From the NCBI GenBank assembly GCA_028821125.1, contig JAPPHD010000012.1:1-50713 (forward strand): a stretch of DNA of 50,713 nucleotides. Reading direction: 5' to 3'. Below the pieces are notes generated by a model. It was not told the DNA's origin. It saw only the letters and a list, made by a program, of their open reading frames with translations, and did no database searches. This DNA comes from Gammaproteobacteria bacterium (GTDB taxonomy: Bacteria > Pseudomonadota > Gammaproteobacteria > Pseudomonadales > Azotimanducaceae). Numbering within the stretch: the first letter of the stretch is position 1; every line of letters begins with the position of its first letter. Made by a program: the position numbers and the translations under genes. Below are positions 23,774 to 32,525 of this stretch, piece after piece.

Positions 23774-24736
23774 TTGAAAGGCATCGACAGCAAGTCGCAG
23801 TTTCTGGACTCCTGGGTCACCCCGCGTTTCACGCAGCCCGCCAGCTTCATGCGCGCGCCTTTCGCGACCGATGACATCGACATCGCCCTTGTCGGGTGCC
23901 CCTTCGACCTCGGCTCGGCCAACCGTGCCGGCACCCGCCACGGCCCGGCGCAGATCCGTGAGATGTCGCGGCTCATCCGCAAGGTCAACGGCGCAACAGG
24001 GGTCGCGCCGTTCTCCCTGTGCCGCGTCGGCGATGCGGGCGATACGCCGATCAGCCCGTTCGACGCCGGGCAAAGCCTTGAGGACGCGCAATCCTTCTAC
24101 GCCGATCTGCACGCGCGCGGCATCGTGCCCATCTCCGCCGGCGGCGATCACACTGTGCCGCTGCCGGTGATCCGTGCCATCGCTTCGACCGAGCGCCCCC
24201 TGGCGGTTGTCCACTTCGACGCCCACAGCGACACCTGGGACACGCTCCACGGCAACCGGTACAACAACGCCACACCCTTCCGCCGGTTGATCGAGGAAGG
24301 CCTGATCGACCCGAAGCGCCTGGTGCAGATCGGCATTCGGGGCACGCTCTTCGCCCAGGACGACCTGGACTGGCCGGTGGCCCAGGGCGTGCGCGTGATC
24401 ACCATGGACGAGTACGAGGACCTCGGCCGTGATCAGGTGCTGGCCGAGGCGAGGCGTATCGTGGGCGATGCGCCGGTCTACGTGACCTACGATGTGGATG
24501 GCCTCGACCCCGTCTACTGCCCCGGTACCGGGTCGCCGGAACCGGGCGGCCTGTCGATGCGCGATTCCCAGGTGATCATCCGGGGGCTGCGCGGCCTCGA
24601 CGTGGTCGGAGGGGATGTCTGCGAAGTTTCCCCGCCTCTCGACCCCGCGGGCCACACCGCGCTCAACGCGGCGAACCTGATGTTCGAGATCCTGTGCGTG
24701 GCAGCCGAAGCGCAGGCGGCCCGCCCGGACCGCTGA
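23774..24736 (+). CDS. Agmatinase/ureohydrolase family protein
   Basis: A 320-residue arginase-superfamily enzyme starting at TTG 23774, with AGGAG upstream at good spacing. The binuclear manganese ligands are visible in GGDHT (123-127), DAHSD (149-153) and YDVDGLDP, followed by the PGTGSPEPGGL loop typical of agmatinases and guanidinobutyrases. It hydrolyses a guanidino compound to an amine and urea. The substrate (agmatine, guanidinobutyrate, guanidinopropionate or guanidine) cannot be decided here; no urease or polyamine genes lie near. Transcribed alone, converging with the alpha/beta hydrolase. Confidence 0.85.
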   Translation: MKGIDSKSQFLDSWVTPRFTQPASFMRAPFATDDIDIALVGCPFDLGSANRAGTRHGPAQIREMSRLIRKVNGATGVAPFSLCRVGDAGDTPISPFDAGQSLEDAQSFYADLHARGIVPISAGGDHTVPLPVIRAIASTERPLAVVHFDAHSDTWDTLHGNRYNNATPFRRLIEEGLIDPKRLVQIGIRGTLFAQDDLDWPVAQGVRVITMDEYEDLGRDQVLAEARRIVGDAPVYVTYDVDGLDPVYCPGTGSPEPGGLSMRDSQVIIRGLRGLDVVGGDVCEVSPPLDPAGHTALNAANLMFEILCVAAEAQAARPDR

Positions 24737-24901
24737 GCCGGCACCCGTTCAGTTCTGCCAGGCTATCTGTCCGTTTTCAGCTCAACAGGTCACCGGGGTC
24801 GCCGGCAGACGACCCACGCATTCATGACGAAATCCACCCGTTCGCGGGCCCTGATGTCTTCTTGTTGGCGATTTCTGGATACAGCGTTGCCGGCCAGCCG
24901 C

Positions 24902-26152
24902 CTATGCGTCGCAAATCCGGTCGAGTAAGGGCAACAGGTATTCCATGAATCGCTCGGGGTTCTCGGACATGGGAAAGTGCCCCATTCCTTTCATTTCCGC
25001 CCAGGTCGACCCGGGGATGGCCTGGTGGGCGGCGTGCCCGAGTTCCGGGGTGCCGCTGTAGTCGTACTCGCCCGAGAGGATGTGAACCCCGACGCGACCG
25101 GTGTCGATGTCGCCCGCCCTGTCGGTGAGGTCGTAGTCCTCCACGTAGTAGTAGAGGTCGCCCAGGAACGCCGGCGGCCAGCACGAGGCATAGACGAAAC
25201 TCGTCTCTTTCCGGTACGCCCTGGGCGAGGTGGGCGCCATGACGCTGTCCATCAGCCGCGCCTTGTACTCATTGCCGACCTGCGGGTGCCAAAGCTCGCT
25301 GTAATCCTCGAGGTCGCCGCCGATGCGCAGCGCCCCCTCCAGCGAGACCACCGCGCGGAACCGGTCCGGATGTCGGGCGGCCAGGTCCAGGGCCAAAAGG
25401 CCGCCGACCGAACAGCCCATGAATACCGGCTGCTCCAGGCCGAGCGCGTCCATGAGCGTCAGCGGCACCGAGCGCAGGAATTCGCCCTCCAGCCGGTAGT
25501 CCTCGGCCCACCAGGAGCGGGTCACCGGCGGCAGGGATTTCCCGTGGCAAGGCAGGTCGTAGGCGATCAGGCGAAACCGGCCGGTGATCTCGGGATACTC
25601 GAACAGGTGCCGCCATTGGCTGCCATGGGCACCGGCGGTGTGATGCAGCAGCAGGGGAATGCCCCGCCCCGCCTCCTCGTAGTAGATGCGGTGATCGTGC
25701 CCGCCCAGGTTCAGGTGCACATACCGGCCGACCGGGGCGTCGAAGGTGCCTTGCACGGCCGCCTCGTCGCGGGCCGGGTCGGGCTTGAGGCCCGCCGGGC
25801 GCAAAAGCTCGACCGCCCGCATGGCGGCCGCGTGATATTGGGCATGCAGCACCGGGTCGCCGCCCCGCTTCAGCCCCTGGCCCCAGGCAGCGCCGATGTC
25901 GTTGTAGAACGGCGGCGGCACCGGCGCCAGCAAGCGGGCCCACAACGAGGCGGGCGCCGAAAGCGTCATGACCCCGTTTTCCGATTCAGGCGCCCCGGGG
26001 GCGACCCGGCCTTGTTCCAGCCGCAAGGCGATCGATCGGTCGCCGATTTCCAGCACCAGTCCGCCGGTCCAGTGCCGCGCCGCCAGGCAAAATTCCCCGT
26101 CGGACGCGCAGCGAGCCGCCCATTCCACGCTCGCCGGAAGTGCTAGTCCCAT
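24902..26152 (-). CDS. SCP2-like domain fused to alpha/beta hydrolase
   Basis: A 416-residue protein. Residues 1-about 115 resemble a sterol-carrier (SCP2-like) lipid-binding domain (LEIGDRSIALRLEQG, VMTLSAPASLWARLLAP), and 140-416 an alpha/beta hydrolase: oxyanion segment LLLHHTAG, nucleophile elbow GCSVGG with Ser, acid Asp in SGEYDYSG and His in GMGHFPM. The fusion suggests an esterase or C-C hydrolase for hydrophobic, sterol-like substrates. A perfect palindrome (26238-26252) lies upstream. Single gene, convergent with the ureohydrolase; the 165-base gap between them shows nothing coding. Confidence 0.8.
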   Translation of the reverse strand: MGLALPASVEWAARCASDGEFCLAARHWTGGLVLEIGDRSIALRLEQGRVAPGAPESENGVMTLSAPASLWARLLAPVPPPFYNDIGAAWGQGLKRGGDPVLHAQYHAAAMRAVELLRPAGLKPDPARDEAAVQGTFDAPVGRYVHLNLGGHDHRIYYEEAGRGIPLLLHHTAGAHGSQWRHLFEYPEITGRFRLIAYDLPCHGKSLPPVTRSWWAEDYRLEGEFLRSVPLTLMDALGLEQPVFMGCSVGGLLALDLAARHPDRFRAVVSLEGALRIGGDLEDYSELWHPQVGNEYKARLMDSVMAPTSPRAYRKETSFVYASCWPPAFLGDLYYYVEDYDLTDRAGDIDTGRVGVHILSGEYDYSGTPELGHAAHQAIPGSTWAEMKGMGHFPMSENPERFMEYLLPLLDRICDA

Positions 26153-26237
26153 ATTGTCTCCCTGTTGGTTCTTTCGGCAATCCGGCCCGTGAGTATCCGG
26201 CCCTTGGACCGGCCCGAATCCGTGTGTTACAGGCCCA

Positions 26238-26252
26238 TTGATCGCGGATCAA
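26238..26252. promoter_or_regulatory. Perfect palindrome TTGATC-GCG-GATCAA
   Basis: Six-base arms and a three-base centre, 86 bases upstream of the hydrolase start and 64 bases past the nudC stop. Likely operator for an unknown regulator. Confidence 0.35.
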
Positions 26253-26315
26253 TCTTTCAGACGGGTCAAGTTGGCGCCCGTCACCGACTTCCCGCCGGGC
26301 TGGAGCATCGCCCCG

Positions 26316-27236
26316 TCAACCCCCCGCCTCGCCGTTCACCCAGGACTTGATCAGGTGGTGCGCGATGGCGACGCTGCCCGGGACTTTCAGGTCGGGATTC
26401 TCCTCGTTCAATGCAGCACTCACTTCGTCGCGGGTGAACCACCGCACATCGGCCATCTCCGCATCGTCGATTCGGATCTCCGTGCTCGTCGCGCGCCCCA
26501 GGCAGCCGATCATGAGCGACGACGGGAACGGCCAGGGCTGCGAGGAGTGGTAACGCACCTCCCCCACTTCGATGCCGGCCTCTTCGCGCACTTCGCGGCG
26601 CACCGCTTCCTCGATGGATTCGCCCTGATCGATGAACCCCGCCAGGGCGGAGTACATCCCCATCCGCACCAATGGTCCCTTGGGCTGGCCGAGCAGGCAG
26701 CGCCCGTCATCGTGAATCAGCATGATGGCGACCGGGTCCGTGCGCGGGAAGTGCTCGGCGTTGCATTGCGGGCAATGTCGAACGTGACCGCCCTTGCGCT
26801 GCTCGGTTCGCGCACCGCACTGGCTGCAGAACCGGTGCGAGCCATGCCAGCTTAGCTGGGCGCGGGCCTGGGCGACGATGCCCGTTTCGTCCGCCGGCAT
26901 CGCCATGGCGGCCATGCGGCAATCCTGGAACCGCCAGCCGTTCTCCAGGCCGAGGTCGCGGGCCGGTTGCTCCAGTTCCGAGATGTCCAGTGCGAAATGC
27001 GGGATGCCGTCGGCAAGACCGAGGAAAACCGGAGGTACATCGACATCGAGCCAGCGGACCGTCGAGGCGGGGGTCCAGCCGAGGGTGGCGCCGCCGGCGA
27101 GCAGCACATCGAGATTGTAGAACGGCAGGAAGCGGCTGGCGGGGTCCTGCTCCGCAGCGGCCAGCCACCCGTCGTCGCGGCGCTCTGCATCCGCCCGGTC
27201 CAGCGGATTCCCGGCAAATCGGTGAACGAGTGTCAT
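26316..27236 (-). CDS. nudC: NADH pyrophosphatase (NudC-like Nudix hydrolase)
   Basis: A 306-residue protein. It has the N-terminal NUDIX-like domain, a four-cysteine zinc ribbon (FCSQCGARTEQ, HCPQCNAEHFPR) and a Nudix box beginning GFIDQGESIEEAVRREVREE; the SQPWPFPSSLM segment after the box is the SQPWPFPxS array diagnostic of NADH pyrophosphatases. It cleaves NAD(H) to NMN(H) and AMP and removes NAD caps from RNA. A reverse-strand TAGAAT at 27261-27266 is a plausible -10. Single gene. Confidence 0.9.
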   Translation of the reverse strand: MTLVHRFAGNPLDRADAERRDDGWLAAAEQDPASRFLPFYNLDVLLAGGATLGWTPASTVRWLDVDVPPVFLGLADGIPHFALDISELEQPARDLGLENGWRFQDCRMAAMAMPADETGIVAQARAQLSWHGSHRFCSQCGARTEQRKGGHVRHCPQCNAEHFPRTDPVAIMLIHDDGRCLLGQPKGPLVRMGMYSALAGFIDQGESIEEAVRREVREEAGIEVGEVRYHSSQPWPFPSSLMIGCLGRATSTEIRIDDAEMADVRWFTRDEVSAALNEENPDLKVPGSVAIAHHLIKSWVNGEAGG

Positions 27237-27260
27237 CCCACCCTCGAAGGCGAAACGGGT

Positions 27261-27469
27261 ATTCTAGTGTCCTGTGTCACAAATACGCTACCTTTCAGCG
27301 TGCCGCACAAGGGCTGTGGGCAGGCGCGGCCCGCCGGGCATATCGAGTATATGGCCAAGGGTCGCAACACCCCCACAGCCCTTGTGCGGCGCGCCCTTCG
27401 GGAGGGTGCAAAACCGCCGAGGGCAAGGCGCGGGCGGACGGACAAGCCCGGTGACACTTGTTATTCTAG
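27261..27469. repeat. Nested inverted-repeat element flanked by 7-bp direct repeats
   Basis: ATTCTAG occurs at 27261-27267 and 27463-27469, like a target-site duplication. Inside, GTGTCAC (27274-27280) pairs with GTGACAC (27451-27457), a perfect 19-bp arm at 27302-27320 pairs with 27372-27390, and CATAT (27339-27343) pairs with ATATG (27349-27353) at the tip. No protein is encoded. It fills the gap between nudC and the RND adaptor gene and looks like a MITE- or REP-type element. It may donate promoter elements: TAGAAT is read from both flanks. Confidence 0.7.
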
Positions 27470-27543
27470 GGCTATCTCCAACCACTGGCGCCACGCTGAT
27501 CCGGTCTTTCGTCGCCCAATTTAACTCCTTTACCTTCAATATC

Positions 27544-28662
27544 TTGCGATCTGTACTTCAACTCGTCTGCATCATCGCACTCAATGCAGGCTGCGACCGT
27601 TCGCCGGCAGATTCCGCCCCTGAACGCAAGGGTCGCGACAGCATCGATCCCGTGGCGTCTGCGCTGGTCACTCCGGTGCATGTGCGGGTGCGGCCCGCAT
27701 CGGTGGCCGATATCGGCCGGCAGGCGACCGCCGCCGGCGTCGTGGAGGCATTCCGCACCGCCACGGTTGCAGCGGAGACGAACGGCCGGGTGGTGTCCCG
27801 GTCGGTGGAGCCGGGCGACCCGGTGCGGGCCGGCCAGGTGCTCGTCGGGCTGGACAGGGAACGGGCGCTGATCGCGCGTGACCAGGCGGCGGCCCGGGTG
27901 CGCTCGCGCGAGGTCGATCTCGAACAGGCGGGAAACGAGTTGCAGCGCGGGCGCGACCTCCACGCTCGGGAGTTCATCAGCGAGGATGCCCTGGAGGACC
28001 TGGGTTTCGCTGCAGCCCGTGCGCAGTCCGCGCTGGAAGCCGCACGAGCCGACCTGGCCGCTGCCGAGCGGGTGCTGAAGGACACGGAGGTGCGCGCTCC
28101 GTTCACGGGCATCGCCGAAACGGTGCACGTGCACGAGGGCGACTACCTGAATCCCGGCACACCGGTCGTGACGCTCGCCGACTTTTCCAGGGTGCGGATC
28201 AAGGCCGGCGTGACCGCCCGGGAAGCGGTATTGCTCCGGGGTGCCGAGCGTGCCGAACTGACCATCGACGCATTCGGTGCGGAAACGTTCAACGGCCGGA
28301 TCAACAGCCTGGCCCGCGTTTCCGACATCGCCACGGGTACCTTCGCGTTGGAGATCTGGCTGGACAGCCTGCCCGGCGATCTGCCCGAACGCCTCCGGGA
28401 AGGCATGCTCGCCACGGTCTACCTGCCCTACCCCAATGCATCCGCCCCGCTCACGGTACCGAGCGCTGCGGTGTTCCGGCGCGGCGGCGCCATGCACGTT
28501 TTCGTGGTGAACGCCGGCCGCGCCCTGCTTACGCCGGTCAGCACGGGGCGCACGAACGGCCCCACTGTCGAGGTGCTCGGCGGGCTGGCGGAGGGAGACC
28601 TGGTGGTGACCGACGGCCAGTTTGCACTCCGCGACGGCGCCCGGGTAACCGTCGAAGACTGA
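27544..28662 (+). CDS. RND efflux periplasmic adaptor lipoprotein (membrane fusion protein)
   Basis: A 372-residue adaptor. I chose TTG 27544 because it gives a short lipoprotein signal ending in the lipobox LNAGC; no ATG fits, and the open frame further left runs into the repeat element. The chain shows the biotinyl-lipoyl halves (VVSRSVEPGDPVRAGQVLVG and VRAPFTGIAETVHVHEGDYL), a coiled hairpin between (about 95-150), then beta-barrel and membrane-proximal parts. It links the inner-membrane pump to an outer-membrane channel. The pump gene follows after four bases; no TolC-like gene is present here. Confidence 0.85.
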   Translation: MRSVLQLVCIIALNAGCDRSPADSAPERKGRDSIDPVASALVTPVHVRVRPASVADIGRQATAAGVVEAFRTATVAAETNGRVVSRSVEPGDPVRAGQVLVGLDRERALIARDQAAARVRSREVDLEQAGNELQRGRDLHAREFISEDALEDLGFAAARAQSALEAARADLAAAERVLKDTEVRAPFTGIAETVHVHEGDYLNPGTPVVTLADFSRVRIKAGVTAREAVLLRGAERAELTIDAFGAETFNGRINSLARVSDIATGTFALEIWLDSLPGDLPERLREGMLATVYLPYPNASAPLTVPSAAVFRRGGAMHVFVVNAGRALLTPVSTGRTNGPTVEVLGGLAEGDLVVTDGQFALRDGARVTVED

Positions 28663-28666
28663 GCCC

Positions 28667-31600
28667 ATGGAATCCATACTGCGCTTCTTCATCGAGCGCC
28701 ACCTGCTGGTCAACATCATTGCCGGATCGCTGGTCGTTCTCGGCTACCTGTCCGCCACCGGCCTGAACCGCGAGTTCGTTCCCGCCATCAAGTCACCGCT
28801 GATCTTCATCACGGCCAACCTGCCCGGGGCAAGCGCCCGGGACATGGAAACGAAGATCACCATCCCCATCGAGGAGGCGCTCGAGGGCCTGGACGGAATC
28901 GACTATTTCACGACCATCGTTTCCGACAACACCTCCTACACGTCGGTAAGGCTGTACGACGATTACGACACCGCCGAAGTCGAGGCCGCCGAAACGGACC
29001 TGCGCGCGGCGGTGGACCGCATCACGGACTTCCCCGACGAAATGGAGGACGAGCCGGTTTTCGAGCAGCTCAATCCGGGGCGTTTCATCGTGATCGAGGT
29101 CATGCTCTCGGGCCCCGAGCCCGAGCTGAGCCGAACCGCGGAAGACCTGGAGAACCGGCTGGAGCGGCTGGACCTGGTGGGCGACGTGGTTGCGGTGGGC
29201 CTCGCCGATCCCGAGGTGCGCGTGCTGATCGACCCGGTGCTGGCCAGGGAACACGGTGTCACGCTCCTGGACGTGATCGCCGCCGTGCAGCGCCGCAACG
29301 TCTCGAGTACGGGCGGCATACTCGAAAGCCCCTCGGACCGCCGCCAGGTGGTGATGTGGAGCCGTTTCGAAGACCCCGCCGAGGTTGGGGAGACGATCCT
29401 GCGCTTCCGTCCCGGCGCCGGCGCCCTGCACATCCGGGACATCGCCCGCATCGAAAGGAGCCGCGAGGACACCGGCCTGATCGTGCACGCCAACGGCCGG
29501 CGGGGGGTCTCGCTACTGGTGAAGAAACGCGAGGCCGCGGACATCATCGACACCGTCGAGCAGGTGCGGGCCGCCCTTGCGGCGGCGCCCGTTCCCGACA
29601 GCATCGAGATGGCCCCGATCGGCGACGAGTCCGTCATGATTTCCAACCGGCTGGAACTGATGTTCACCAATGGCCTGATCGGGCTGGTGCTGGTCACCGT
29701 GGTGCTGTTCCTGTTCGTCCGGCCGGCTCCGGCCCTGTGGATACTGGTGGGCATTCCCGTCGTCTTCATGGCCGCGCTGACGCTGGTGGGCCCTTTCGGC
29801 ATGACGCTCAACCTGATGGCGCTGACCGGGTTCATCGTGGTGCTGGGCATGGTGGTCGACGATGCGGTGGTCGTCTCCGAGCGTATCGCCCTCAAACATG
29901 CCCAGGGCCTGCCGCCGCAGGAGGCGGCGCTGGCGGGCACCCGGGAGATGCTGGCTCCGGTGACCGCCGCGGCGCTGACCACCATGCTGGCTTTCCTCCC
30001 GCTGACCGTGCTCGGCGGTCTGCCCGGCAAGATCATCTGGCAGATTCCCGCCGTGGTGGTGCTGGTGCTGCTGTTCTCCCTGTTCGAGTCGTTCTTCATT
30101 CTGCCGGCCCACCAGTCGACCCTCAGCGCCCGGGCGAACCTCGAGAAACGCCGCTTCATGCTCGTTCTCGAAGCGCGCTACCGGCGAGCCGTGCAATGGG
30201 TGCTGGCGCACCGCCTGACGACCCTGGCGACCGCCCTGGCCGTGTTTGCCGTCATCATGGTGTTCGTACGGCCGATGGTTCCGTTCGTGCTGTTTCCCCA
30301 ACAGGACGCAGACCGCCTGATGATCAAGGTCACAACACCCCCGGGCACCTCCCTCGAACAGACCGAAGCTGTCGCCAGCGACCTGGCGGCTCAGCTTCTC
30401 GAGATCACGGCAGACGATATCGAGGCGATTACCAGCCGCATCGGTCACCAGAACACGGACGCCCTCGAGAAGGGCTTCGGCGAAGCGGACAACGAGGCGC
30501 TGCTGATCCTCCAGTTCCGCCGCTGGCCGCGCAGCTACACCAATGCGCAATGGATCGAACTCCTGCCGGACTCGCTCCGGGTTCCGGGCAACGTGCGCGT
30601 GCTGTACCAGTCCGAGTACTTCGGCCCGCCCACGGATCTTCCGGTTACCGTGCACGTACTCTCCAACGACGACGAGGTCCGGCGCGGCGTGGCATTCGAG
30701 ATCGAGCGCTACCTGCAGGCCACGCCCGGCGTCATCGAGGTGCAGGTGGACGAGCGGCCCGGCACCCCCCAGCTCGAACTGAACCTGAACTACGAGAAAC
30801 TGGCGTTGCGCGGCCTGGATCCGGAAACCGTCGGGCAGACCCTGGCCGCCGCCTTCTACGGCATCGAGGCGAGCGAGCATCGCGACCTGGACAACACCAC
30901 CGAACTGCGGGTGCAGTTCGACCCCGCCGCGCGGGGCGACCTCGACGCGCTGCTCGAGGTGCCGGTGCGCTCCGCCACGGGCGAACTGGTGCGCCTGCGC
31001 GATGTGGTCGAGCCCATCGAGGTCCCCTCCCTGACCCGCATCTATCACCGGGACGGCTACCGGGCCGCCACCGTTCGCGCCAGTTTCCTGGAATCGAGCG
31101 GGCTTACGCCCCTGAGCTTCGCCGCGCGGATGGAGGCGGAGCTGTTCCCCCGATTCGAGCGGATTCCGGGGCTCTTCGTATTCAACGGCGGCGAGGCGGT
31201 CGAAACGCAGAAGACCACGGCGCGCATGGGCGTCGCGGCCCTTCTGGCCGTGGTGGGCATCGCCCTGGTCATCTGGCTCATGCTGGGCTCGCTGCTCGAG
31301 GCACTGTTCGTGATGCTGGTGATACCGCTGGCCGTGGCCGGGGTTTTCCTGGTCTTCTTCCTGCACGGCAAGCCCATGACCGTGTTCGCCATGCTCGGCG
31401 CCATCGGCCTCGCGGGCATCGTCGTCAACGGCTCCATCGTCATGGTGGATTCGATCCACCGCAGCCTGCAGGGGACCGCTGAGTCCGCCCGCGGCGAGGC
31501 GGCCGAACGCATGGTCGGCGCGGTGGTGGAGCGGCTGCGGCCCATCATGGTGACCACGCTGACCACCCTCGGCGGCGTACTGCCGAGCGCCTACGGCATC

Positions 31601-31771
31601 GGCGGCTACGATCCGATCGTCAGCATCGTCTCGCTGGCCATCGGATGGGGCCTTGCGGTGTCGACGCTGGTCACCCTGTTCCTGGTGCCCGTTCTCTATT
31701 CCCTGGCAGGAGACCTGCGGCGGCTGACGTCCCGCGCAGTTGCGGGCCCGTCCCGTACGCGAGCGCGCTGA
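28667..31771 (+). CDS. RND efflux pump, inner-membrane permease
   Basis: A 1034-residue transporter of full family length. An N-terminal membrane helix (LLVNIIAGSLVVLGYLSATG) is followed by a large periplasmic loop, a cluster of helices from about 330 including the proton-relay GMVVDDAVVVSERIAL with its paired Asp, a second loop and a final cluster (MLGAIGLAGIVVNGSIVMVDSI). It is driven by the proton gradient and, with the adaptor upstream, expels small hydrophobic molecules or lipids. The sequence resembles the HAE1/MdtB-like group only loosely, so the substrate is unknown. Confidence 0.9.
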   Translation: MESILRFFIERHLLVNIIAGSLVVLGYLSATGLNREFVPAIKSPLIFITANLPGASARDMETKITIPIEEALEGLDGIDYFTTIVSDNTSYTSVRLYDDYDTAEVEAAETDLRAAVDRITDFPDEMEDEPVFEQLNPGRFIVIEVMLSGPEPELSRTAEDLENRLERLDLVGDVVAVGLADPEVRVLIDPVLAREHGVTLLDVIAAVQRRNVSSTGGILESPSDRRQVVMWSRFEDPAEVGETILRFRPGAGALHIRDIARIERSREDTGLIVHANGRRGVSLLVKKREAADIIDTVEQVRAALAAAPVPDSIEMAPIGDESVMISNRLELMFTNGLIGLVLVTVVLFLFVRPAPALWILVGIPVVFMAALTLVGPFGMTLNLMALTGFIVVLGMVVDDAVVVSERIALKHAQGLPPQEAALAGTREMLAPVTAAALTTMLAFLPLTVLGGLPGKIIWQIPAVVVLVLLFSLFESFFILPAHQSTLSARANLEKRRFMLVLEARYRRAVQWVLAHRLTTLATALAVFAVIMVFVRPMVPFVLFPQQDADRLMIKVTTPPGTSLEQTEAVASDLAAQLLEITADDIEAITSRIGHQNTDALEKGFGEADNEALLILQFRRWPRSYTNAQWIELLPDSLRVPGNVRVLYQSEYFGPPTDLPVTVHVLSNDDEVRRGVAFEIERYLQATPGVIEVQVDERPGTPQLELNLNYEKLALRGLDPETVGQTLAAAFYGIEASEHRDLDNTTELRVQFDPAARGDLDALLEVPVRSATGELVRLRDVVEPIEVPSLTRIYHRDGYRAATVRASFLESSGLTPLSFAARMEAELFPRFERIPGLFVFNGGEAVETQKTTARMGVAALLAVVGIALVIWLMLGSLLEALFVMLVIPLAVAGVFLVFFLHGKPMTVFAMLGAIGLAGIVVNGSIVMVDSIHRSLQGTAESARGEAAERMVGAVVERLRPIMVTTLTTLGGVLPSAYGIGGYDPIVSIVSLAIGWGLAVSTLVTLFLVPVLYSLAGDLRRLTSRAVAGPSRTRAR

Positions 31772-31940
31772 CGCGCAAAGCCTGTCGGCAGGCGCCGCCG
31801 TTCAGTCCCATCCCGTGTGCGCGCACCGACGACAAACCCACGCCGGCAGGATCCGGGCCAAGGTTCCAGCGCTCGCCTGCAAGCCGTTTCCATGGTTAGA
31901 TGCGCGGTTTCGCCAATCAACCCACGAGGAGCACCCCCGC

Positions 31941-32354
31941 ATGATCAGCAGTGGACCCATCGAGGACCGGCTCGCCATCCGCGAACTGGTGGATTCCTAC
32001 AACGACGCCGTCATGCGCTTCGACGGCGATGCCTGGCAGGCCAACTGGCGCGATGACGCCGTCTGGTCGTTGCCCGGCGCGGGCCCCATCGCCGGCAAGG
32101 AGAACTTCTACCCGATCTGGCAACAGGCCATGGCCGGCTTTTCCTTCGTGGGATTCTTCGCATCCGCCGGGCCCATCGTCGTTGACGGAGACACGGCTCA
32201 CGGAACCTGGTACCAGCAGGAAGTGCTGCACCAGAAGGACGGCGGCAAGCGCTACGTGACGGGCCGCTACGAAGACGATTACGTCAAGGTGGACGGGCGC
32301 TGGTATTTCCAGAAACGGGACTACAGCATTCTCAATTCCGAAGAGACGGCCTGA
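31941..32354 (+). CDS. SnoaL-like domain protein
   Basis: A 137-residue NTF2-like protein of the SnoaL_4 type, starting at ATG 31941 after an ACGAGGAGC ribosome-binding site. IEDRLAIRELVDSYNDAVMRFD is the standard first helix, WQANWRDDAVWSLPG the first strand with the usual Trp/Asp, and DGRWYFQKRDYSIL the last. Such proteins serve as hydroxysteroid isomerase-like or dehydratase-like enzymes. No signal peptide, unlike the SnoaL-like protein near the left end. The SDR gene follows on the same strand after 171 bases containing only GC-rich palindromes. Confidence 0.75.
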   Translation: MISSGPIEDRLAIRELVDSYNDAVMRFDGDAWQANWRDDAVWSLPGAGPIAGKENFYPIWQQAMAGFSFVGFFASAGPIVVDGDTAHGTWYQQEVLHQKDGGKRYVTGRYEDDYVKVDGRWYFQKRDYSILNSEETA

Positions 32355-32525
32355 CACGGCCGCACCGAACGGCAGGGGTTTCGGGCAGGAGATTGCGCTC
32401 GCCGACCCATTGCGGTGTTCCGGCCCGCTCCTGTGCCCGGCGCCGGGCCGGCGCCCGGTCGGCGACCAACCCAAACCGGTCCATCGCCCTGCAGAAAGGG
32501 AACCCGGACTTTGAAGGAGACCCAC

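Noticed and set aside
24737-24901. Extra gene in the convergent gap after the ureohydrolase
   Set aside because: The only frame is an extension of an antisense reading of the hydrolase gene.
29513-31459. 648-codon frame antisense to the RND permease
   Set aside because: Composition (His/Gln-rich) is typical of an antisense frame; the permease is unambiguous.
32440-32475. GC-rich palindromes before the SDR at 32526
   Set aside because: CCGGCGCCGGG-type symmetry is expected by chance at this base composition and has no T-run or defined loop.
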